From CAWJEL01 sp964647255 (lineage in GTDB: Bacteria > Chloroflexota > Anaerolineae > CG2-30-64-16), in assembly GCA_964647255.1 (NCBI GenBank), contig CAZYGI010000093.1, positions 1-13,839 on the forward strand: a stretch of DNA of 13,839 nt. The letters run 5' to 3'. The stretch's first letter is position 1. Each line of letters starts with the position of its first letter. The position numbers and the translations under genes are program-made. Shown one piece after another: positions 5,614 through 10,216 of this stretch. The notes beneath the pieces are model-generated. The model was not told where the DNA came from. It ran no database searches and saw only the letters and a program-made list of their open reading frames with translations.

Positions 5614-6426
5614 ATGTCGCACCGAATCCCTGATATCGAACCTCTAATTTCCAACCTCCAACCTCTAACCTCCAACCTTCAGCCTCCAACCTCCATCCGC
5701 ATCCTCGGCGTCCGCGTCGACGCGTTGACGTACGCCGACCTGCTGGCGCGCATCGGCGACTTCATTGCGTCCGGCGCGCCGCATCAGATCGCCACGGTCA
5801 ACCCGGAGTTTGTGATGGAGGCCCGGCGCAACCCGGCCTTCGCCGCGGTGTTGGAAGAGGCAGACCTGTGCCTGGCAGACGGCGCAGGGCTGTTGTGGGC
5901 GGCCCGGCGGCTGGGTCACCCCTTGCCGGAGCGCGTCACCGGCTCCGACAGCGTGCCGTTGATCGCCCGCCGGGCGGCCGAGGCCGGCTGGCGGGCCTAC
6001 TTCCTGGGCGCTGCGCCCGGCGTGGCCCAGCGCACGGCGGAGATTCTCGCCGCTCGCTTCCCCGGCCTGACGGTGGCGGGCGCGTTTGCCGGCTCGCCCG
6101 CCGATGCTGAGGCCGCGGAGATCATCGCCCGCGTTCGGCAGGCCCGACCGGACATCCTGTTTGTGGCTTACGGCGCACCGCGCCAGGATCTCTGGATCGC
6201 CCGGCACCGGGATGCGCTCGGCGCCCCGGCCATGATGGGCGTCGGCGGCTCCTTTGACTTCATCGCGGGCGTTCAACGCCGCGCCCCGCGCTGGCTGCAG
6301 CGGCTGAACCTCGAATGGCTGTTCCGCCTCATCACGCAGCCCTGGCGGTGGCGGCGCCAGCTTGCCCTCCCGCGGTTTGTGTGGGCCGTGCTGCGGGCGC
6401 ACAAACGCAGGCCGCGCGAGACATGA
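5614..6426 (+). CDS. WecG/TagA/CpsF-family glycosyltransferase (GT26)
   Basis: A 270-residue inverting glycosyltransferase. Characterised relatives add N-acetylmannosamine or its uronic acid to an undecaprenyl-linked sugar at the cytoplasmic membrane face. Family segments are visible in order: ILGVRVDALT (30-39), TVNPEFVMEARRNP (61-74), LADGAGLLWAARRLG (87-101) with the conserved DG pair at D89, ERVTGSD (106-112), FLGAAPGVA (130-138), VAYGAPRQDLWI (184-195), GVGGSFDFIAG (209-219) and APRWLQRLNLEW (224-235). The basic, aromatic C-terminus (236-270) resembles the membrane-associating tail of the family. The start is set by GGAGGAG just before the ATG. Residues 9-27, including SNLQPLT and SNLQPPT, are encoded by the right-arm heptamer array and lie before the conserved domain. 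The family domain starts right after the repeat, so the repeat seems to have replaced or extended the native N-terminus. Confidence 0.92.
   Translation: MSHRIPDIEPLISNLQPLTSNLQPPTSIRILGVRVDALTYADLLARIGDFIASGAPHQIATVNPEFVMEARRNPAFAAVLEEADLCLADGAGLLWAARRLGHPLPERVTGSDSVPLIARRAAEAGWRAYFLGAAPGVAQRTAEILAARFPGLTVAGAFAGSPADAEAAEIIARVRQARPDILFVAYGAPRQDLWIARHRDALGAPAMMGVGGSFDFIAGVQRRAPRWLQRLNLEWLFRLITQPWRWRRQLALPRFVWAVLRAHKRRPRET
5637..5692 (+). repeat. Heptamer array, eight units, right arm, inside the GT26 coding region
   Basis: Eight contiguous units read CGAACCT, CTAATTT, CCAACCT, CCAACCT, CTAACCT, CCAACCT, TCAGCCT, CCAACCT. The consensus is CCAACCT, the near reverse complement of the left-arm units. 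Three units make 21 nt, or seven codons, so the protein shows a 7-residue repeat (SNLQPLT, SNLQPPT). The arms are equal in length (56 bp) and separated by 39 bp. Confidence 0.85.
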
Positions 6427-6440
6427 AAGAGCCATCATCA

Positions 6441-6476
6441 GGTCAATCTGGTGAATCTGCGTTCTCTGCATTCTAT
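6441..6476 (+). repeat. Degenerate 9-bp tandem repeat in the GT26/rfaE2 spacer
   Basis: GGTCAATCT and GGTGAATCT are adjacent 9-mers differing at one position. They are followed by the weaker units GCGTTCTCT and GCATTCTAT. The array lies in the 78-bp spacer (6427-6504) between the GT26 stop and the next start. Only the first two copies are convincing. Confidence 0.3.
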
Positions 6477-6504
6477 TCCTGGTTCAGACGCCCAAGGAGG
6501 GCTT

Positions 6505-6996
6505 ATGGGGCAGGTACTTACCCTGGCGGAAGCGGTGGCGTGGCGGGAGGCCCAGCGCGGCGCCGGCTGCGCGGTTGCCATGACCAACGGCCACTTTGAT
6601 TTGCTGCACGTGGGCCATGTGCGGTATCTGCAGGCCGCGCGGGCCCTGGCCGACGCGCTGATCATCGGCCTGAACAGCGACGCGTCCGCCGCCGCGCGCA
6701 AGCCTGGCCGGCCGATCGTGGCCGAGGCTGAGCGCGCCGAGCTATTGGCCGCGTTGGGCTGCGTGGACGCCGTCGTGATCTTTGACGCGCTGACCGCAGA
6801 AGGGTTGGTGGAGGCGCTGCGGCCGGACGTCTACGTGAAGGGCGGCGACTGGAACCGGCCCGGCGGCCCGCGGCCGCCCGAGGCGGCCATCGTGGAACGC
6901 TTCGGCGGCCGCGTCGCATTCCTGCCCTACGTCCCCGACCGCTCGACGACGGCGATCATCGCCCGGATTCGCGCGCTGCCGGATGGCGGGCGATAG
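6505..6996 (+). CDS. rfaE2: RfaE2-type sugar-phosphate nucleotidyltransferase (HldE C-terminal-like)
   Basis: A 163-residue cytidylyltransferase-like protein. The family activates D-glycero-beta-D-manno-heptose 1-phosphate with ATP; close relatives use glycerol phosphate or other small phosphates. It shows MTNGHFDLLHVGHVRYLQAA (26-45) with the nucleotide-binding HVGH at 35-38, GLNSDAS (55-61), RPDVYVKGGDW (106-116) and C-terminal STTAIIARIR (147-156), all typical of the RfaE domain II family. The HldE kinase domain is absent here. I choose ATG at 6505 because AAGGAGG (6494-6500) lies 4 nt upstream. An in-frame ATG at 6451 would add 18 residues from the repeat-like spacer. The stop lies in a heptamer repeat just before murJ. 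The true substrate is uncertain because Chloroflexota are usually thought to lack LPS. Confidence 0.88.
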   Translation: MGQVLTLAEAVAWREAQRGAGCAVAMTNGHFDLLHVGHVRYLQAARALADALIIGLNSDASAAARKPGRPIVAEAERAELLAALGCVDAVVIFDALTAEGLVEALRPDVYVKGGDWNRPGGPRPPEAAIVERFGGRVAFLPYVPDRSTTAIIARIRALPDGGR

Positions 6997-7010
6997 GCGA
7001 GGGGCGATAG
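6990..7010 (+). repeat. Three-unit heptamer array at the rfaE2/murJ junction
   Basis: GCGATAG, GCGAGGG and GCGATAG are three contiguous 7-mers (6990-6996, 6997-7003, 7004-7010). The first contains the rfaE2 stop codon TAG (6994-6996). The second supplies the GAGGGG that is the best ribosome-binding site for murJ. Confidence 0.55.
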
Positions 7011-7013
7011 ACC

Positions 7014-8606
7014 ATGACAGCGACTACCTCCGCCCAGCCTGAGTCCGGCCTGGCACGGTCGGCCGGGATCATCGGCCTGGGCAGCATCGCCAGCCGGGTG
7101 ATCGGGCTTGCGCGCGAGACGTTGACGTCGTATTACTTCGGGTCCTCGGGCGCGCTCAGCGCCTACATCGTCGCCAGCAATGTCCCGTTCATGCTCTACG
7201 ATCTGCTGGTGGGCGGGATGCTCAGCGCGGCGCTGGTGCCGGTGTTCAGCACCTACGCCCGCCGCGAGCAGCGGGCCGAGCTGGCGCGCATCGCCGGCGC
7301 GGTGATGACGCTGATCGGGGCCGCGCTGGCCGTGGTGGTGTTGTTCCTCGAGCTCTTCGCCGTCCAGGTCGCGAACCTCCTGGGCGATTTTGCGGACCCG
7401 GCACTGCAGGCGCTCCTGGCGAACTGCCTGCGGTTGATCGCGCCCGCGCTGATCATCTTCGGGTTTTGGGGTGCGATCACCGGGCTGCTTTACGCGCTGA
7501 AGCGGTTCAACTACACCGCGCTGAGCGCATCCGTCTTCAACCTCGGCATCGTGATCGCGGCGCCGCTGCTCGCGCGGCGGATCGGGGTGTACGCGCTGCC
7601 GATTGGCTTCCTGGCGGGCGCGCTGCTCCAACTCGCCGTGACGCTCCCTGGGCTGCGCGACGTGCGGGTGCGCTTCTCGGCGGCCTGGCAGCATCCGGCC
7701 GTGCGGCGGATCATGCGACTGTATCTGCCGATTGCGCTCGGGCTGATTTTCACGCAGATGCAGATCATTGTGGATCGGCGGTGGGCTTCGGCTGCGGGCG
7801 AGCAGAGCGTGAGCTGGATGCGCTACGCGACGACCCTGATCCAGATGCCGCTGGGGTTGGTGCCGATGGCGGTCTCGCTGGCCGCGCTGCCCGGCCTGTC
7901 GCAGCGCGCCAACATCGGCGATTGGGCGGGCTTCCGCAGCCTGTTCAGCCGCGGCCTGCGCCTGGTGCTGGTGCTGCTCGTGCCCGCTACTGCCGGCTTG
8001 TGGGCGCTGGCTGAACCGGTCATCCGGCTGCTGTTCCAGCACGGCGCGTTCACTGCGGCCGACACGACCTGGACGGCCCTGGCGCTGCGGTTCTATTTGC
8101 TGGGGCTGATGTTTGCCGGTGTGGATTTTCTTCTGAACTACACCTTCTATGCCCGGCAGGACACGCGCACGCCGGCCATCGTGGGGGTGGTGTCCGTGGG
8201 AATCTATTTCATCGTCGCGCTTGCGCTGAAGGGACCCCTTGGGTTCTTGGGCCTGGTGCTGGCCGATTCGGCCAAACAGTTCGCGCACGCCGCCATCATG
8301 ACGGTGTTGCTGCTGAACACGCTGGGCCGGTTGCGCAACGAGCGCATCATCAGCACCCTGGTGAAGGCTTGCGGCGCGGGACTGGTCATGGGCGGCGGCA
8401 TCTGGCTGCTGGCCCGCGGTCTGGCCGCCTGGCTGCCGGCAAGTCTGTCCGGCCAGTTCCTGGTCGTCCTCCTGACGGGGGCTATCGGCACGGTGTTTTA
8501 CGCCGGGGCGCTGAAGGCGCTGCGGGTCGCCGAGATCGAGGCGCTGCTGGCGCCGGCCGGCCGGCTCATTGCCGGGCTGCGCAGGCGCATGCCGGGCTCA
8601 AATTGA
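7014..8606 (+). CDS. murJ: Lipid II flippase MurJ
   Basis: A 530-residue polytopic membrane protein of the MVF branch of the MOP superfamily, which moves undecaprenyl-linked peptidoglycan precursor to the outer face of the membrane. It has many hydrophobic segments, consistent with the about 14 helices of the family. The first helix holds ASRVIGLARETL (26-37), matching the family's conserved N-terminal arginine motif. Later family segments include VPVFSTYARRE (75-85), PLGLVPMAVSLAALP, and FQHGAFTAADT, equivalent to the usual F-x-x-G-x-F-x-x-x-D-T. ATG at 7014 follows GAGGGG with a 10-nt spacer, 17 nt after rfaE2. At about 56-75 the sequence is VPFMLYDLLVGGMLSAALVP, lacking the Arg pair present at this place in the E. 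coli protein. It is the last gene of the operon and fits the envelope role of its neighbours. Confidence 0.95.
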   Translation: MTATTSAQPESGLARSAGIIGLGSIASRVIGLARETLTSYYFGSSGALSAYIVASNVPFMLYDLLVGGMLSAALVPVFSTYARREQRAELARIAGAVMTLIGAALAVVVLFLELFAVQVANLLGDFADPALQALLANCLRLIAPALIIFGFWGAITGLLYALKRFNYTALSASVFNLGIVIAAPLLARRIGVYALPIGFLAGALLQLAVTLPGLRDVRVRFSAAWQHPAVRRIMRLYLPIALGLIFTQMQIIVDRRWASAAGEQSVSWMRYATTLIQMPLGLVPMAVSLAALPGLSQRANIGDWAGFRSLFSRGLRLVLVLLVPATAGLWALAEPVIRLLFQHGAFTAADTTWTALALRFYLLGLMFAGVDFLLNYTFYARQDTRTPAIVGVVSVGIYFIVALALKGPLGFLGLVLADSAKQFAHAAIMTVLLLNTLGRLRNERIISTLVKACGAGLVMGGGIWLLARGLAAWLPASLSGQFLVVLLTGAIGTVFYAGALKALRVAEIEALLAPAGRLIAGLRRRMPGSN

Positions 8607-8631
8607 CGCTTGGTCGTGGGTGCGGTATAAT
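8603..8631 (+). promoter_or_regulatory. Near-consensus sigma70-type promoter for the small membrane-protein gene
   Basis: TTGACG (8603-8608), a 17-bp spacer and TATAAT (8626-8631). The -35 box overlaps the murJ stop codon (8604-8606). A start near 8638 gives a leader of about 60 nt, containing a weak hairpin (CCACCC/GGGCGG, 8661-8677) just before the ribosome-binding site. This is the strongest plus-strand promoter match in the window. Confidence 0.78.
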
Positions 8632-8698
8632 CCCCGCTGTTCGAAGCAATTATAAAAATGCCACCCGTCATGGGCGGATATGAGGAGAGGGTTGTTTC

Positions 8699-8968
8699 AT
8701 GGCTAAGAAGTCTCAATCTCGTCGTGTGCCGCGCACCGCTGAAGGCCGGATGTACGGTGATGGCAGGCCGTCCCAGATGAGTGTGCCCCCGACTGCCTCG
8801 GCGCCGGCGCGCTCGGACCAACCGTTGACCCGGCAGGCGGGCATGACCCGCACGGCAGCTGCCGCGCCCGTTGACTACAGCTACGTCACTCGGGATCTCC
8901 GCCGCCTGGGCCTCACCGCGGCTGCGATGTTCGGGTTGATGTTCGTGTTGGGGCTGATTATCCGGTAA
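8699..8968 (+). CDS. Small single-pass membrane protein of unknown function
   Basis: An 89-residue protein I cannot assign to a named family. Residues 1-55 are polar, basic and disordered-looking (start MAKKSQSRRVPRTAEGRMYG; later rich in Ala, Pro, Ser and Thr). Residues 58-70 read VDYSYVTRDLRRL, and 71-88 form one hydrophobic helix ending LGLIIR. The basic residues before the helix predict that the N-terminal region stays in the cytoplasm, as in a tail-anchored protein. ATG at 8699 has GAGGAGAGG (8682-8690) 8 nt upstream. It has its own strong promoter and its own intrinsic terminator, so it is a monocistronic, probably well-expressed gene. It could be a small component of a secretion, division or respiratory complex, but nothing in the sequence proves this. 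Confidence 0.82.
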   Translation: MAKKSQSRRVPRTAEGRMYGDGRPSQMSVPPTASAPARSDQPLTRQAGMTRTAAAAPVDYSYVTRDLRRLGLTAAAMFGLMFVLGLIIR

Positions 8969-8993
8969 GGCCGATCGCCGGCCCGGTTCAGGC

Positions 8994-9782
8994 TCAAGCA
9001 GGCCCGGTCTCCTCAAACGAGGAGATCGGGCTTTTCTGTTTGGGCAGGGGCAGCCAGGCTGCGATCACCGTCTCGACGATGCCGTCGCACGCCAGGCAGA
9101 GCCAAAAGTTGCCGGTCAGGGCAAAGAGCGCGGTCGTCGCCACCGCGAGCGCGGCCCGCCGCAGCAGCGCCTCCCGCGGGCCGGGCCATCCCAGGCCCGC
9201 GCGCGTGAACGGATTGAGCGCGGCCTCAACCGCGATCAACCCCAGGCCCAGCCAACTGGTCCAATAAATCTGAGGATCGCTGGGGCCGTGGGGCAGGGAC
9301 GCCGCCCACGGCAAGGCGGCCAGCGGCAGCGCCGCGGCCACCAGCGCCCGGTAGAAAGCCCAGTGCCACTGTTGGAGCGCGGCGTCCACCGGAGCCCGCA
9401 GGAGCGCACCGAGCCGTTCGAGGCGGGTGCGCGTGCTGTCGCCGGGGAGGGTGCGGCGATAGATCAGCCACGCGAGGAGCGTCACGCCGCTGATGAGCGC
9501 CGCCAGCCCGGCGCCGGCGGTCAGATCAGCGATCCAATCCACTTCCGCCAGGCCCATCAGCCGCAGCGAAAGCGCGCCGTTACGCCAGGCGAAGATCGGC
9601 GGCAGCAGGAAGAAGAGCGCCGTCACTAACCAGCTCAGCGGCGCGAGGAGGCCCGCGGGGGAGGCATCGGTCCGCCTGCGCCGGCCGGCGGCCAGCCAGG
9701 CAAGCTGGGGGACCGCGAGCGCCAGCGCCAGGCTGCCGATGAGCCAGTTCAGCGGGGAAGCAGGGTCGAGCGGTAAGTTCAT
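8994..9782 (-). CDS. Polytopic membrane protein of unknown function
   Basis: A 262-residue hydrophobic protein with about six predicted membrane segments, near residues 11-32, 45-66, 88-108, 144-163, 174-190 and 208-243. The loop GRRRRT (33-38) is strongly basic and should face the cytoplasm. A charged amphipathic stretch, TRTRLERLGALLRAPVDAAL, lies about 118-136. I recognise no catalytic motif or family. I chose the ATG at 9782. A TTG at 9821 (275 residues) is 12 nt after the upstream gene's stop, and neither start has a convincing ribosome-binding site, so coupling to the 77-residue gene upstream is likely. The C-terminal tail is polar, and its codons include the terminator stem of the opposite-strand gene. 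The long uninterrupted, hydrophobic, plausibly coupled frame supports a real gene. Confidence 0.7.
   Translation of the reverse strand: MNLPLDPASPLNWLIGSLALALAVPQLAWLAAGRRRRTDASPAGLLAPLSWLVTALFFLLPPIFAWRNGALSLRLMGLAEVDWIADLTAGAGLAALISGVTLLAWLIYRRTLPGDSTRTRLERLGALLRAPVDAALQQWHWAFYRALVAAALPLAALPWAASLPHGPSDPQIYWTSWLGLGLIAVEAALNPFTRAGLGWPGPREALLRRAALAVATTALFALTGNFWLCLACDGIVETVIAAWLPLPKQKSPISSFEETGPA
9002..9035 (+). terminator. Intrinsic terminator of the small membrane-protein gene
   Basis: A 13-bp stem, GCCCGGTCTCCTC (9002-9014) with GAGGAGATCGGGC (9019-9031), has one G-U pair and an AAAC loop. It is followed by TTTTCTGTTT. It sits 33 nt after the stop. A short preceding stem, GGCCG/CGGCC (8969-8983), directly follows the stop codon. 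The T-tract is on the plus strand only. The stem lies inside the last codons of the convergent minus-strand membrane-protein gene. Confidence 0.93.
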
Positions 9783-9833
9783 CACGCAGCCGATTCTACA
9801 TGAGAATGCGGCTGCCGGCAAAGCCTCACGGGG

Positions 9834-10067
9834 CTATTGCCGTTCCATCCAGGTTTCCTGCCGCTCGGGCCGGGTCTTCCGGTGCGGCGCCGACGCCGGG
9901 GCCGCCGCCCCGCCCAGGCCCCGGTGTGCGGCCTCGTCGGCCTGCGCCTCGAACACCTGCAGGTCCGCAGGCACCGGGTTTCCGAAGGCCGGCGGCAGTT
10001 GACGGAACGGGCTGCCGAAGAGCCAACGACCGAAGCGCGTGAGCCAGTTTGTTCGCTTAGCAGTCAT
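9834..10067 (-). CDS. Small protein of unknown function
   Basis: A 77-residue protein. Residues 1-16 (MTAKRTNWLTRFGRWL) are basic with aromatic residues spaced as in an amphipathic membrane-surface helix. Next comes FGSPFRQLPPAFGNPVPADL (16-35), then an acidic, Ala-rich helix and a basic tail (HRKTRPERQ). I cannot name it. The start is well supported: GGAGGT (complement of 10073-10078) is 5 nt before the ATG, so I prefer it to an in-frame start at 10091. It lies upstream of the minus-strand membrane-protein gene, 12-51 nt away depending on that gene's start, and probably shares its transcript. Upstream are a TATAAT box and a stable hairpin. It may be a partner or regulator of the membrane protein; that is inference from position only. 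Confidence 0.68.
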   Translation of the reverse strand: MTAKRTNWLTRFGRWLFGSPFRQLPPAFGNPVPADLQVFEAQADEAAHRGLGGAAAPASAPHRKTRPERQETWMERQ

Positions 10068-10099
10068 GCTGCACCTCCGAGAAGGCCCCACAGACTACC

Positions 10100-10135
10100 G
10101 GGCCGCCGCGCAGGTTCTGGCCTGCGCGGCGGCCC
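10100..10135 (-). promoter_or_regulatory. Perfect 15-bp GC-rich hairpin in a minus-strand leader
   Basis: GGGCCGCCGCGCAGG (10100-10114) and CCTGCGCGGCGGCCC (10121-10135) form 15 uninterrupted pairs around a 6-nt loop. It lies between the predicted minus-strand -10 box (10156-10151) and the ribosome-binding site (10078-10073) of the 77-residue gene. Neither side has a T-tract. It could be a leader element, an unconventional stop for the upstream 1034-residue gene, or both. Confidence 0.6.
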
Positions 10136-10150
10136 CGCCTACCTGACTCC

Positions 10151-10156
10151 ATTATA
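10151..10156 (-). promoter_or_regulatory. Candidate -10 box for the two-gene minus-strand unit
   Basis: On the minus strand, TATAAT (10156-10151) is a perfect -10 hexamer, rare in this GC-rich sequence. The -35 region is poor: GGTTAG at 17 bp or TTAGCG at 15 bp. The predicted start near 10144 would place the 15-bp hairpin at the very 5' end of the mRNA. Confidence 0.4.
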
Positions 10157-10216
10157 CGCCATCCTGGCAAGCGCTAACCCGGCAAAGGCACCGCCCCAGG
10201 ACCGAGACCCAGCCCA

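Noticed and set aside
5542..5692. CRISPR-like array from regularly spaced repeats
   Set aside because: The repeats are contiguous 7-mers without spacers and in two opposite orientations, and no cas genes are present.
6927..8288. A 453-codon minus-strand frame antisense to murJ
   Set aside because: Its translation is extremely rich in Gln, Arg, His and Pro, the usual antisense shadow of hydrophobic codons. MurJ on the plus strand is unambiguous.
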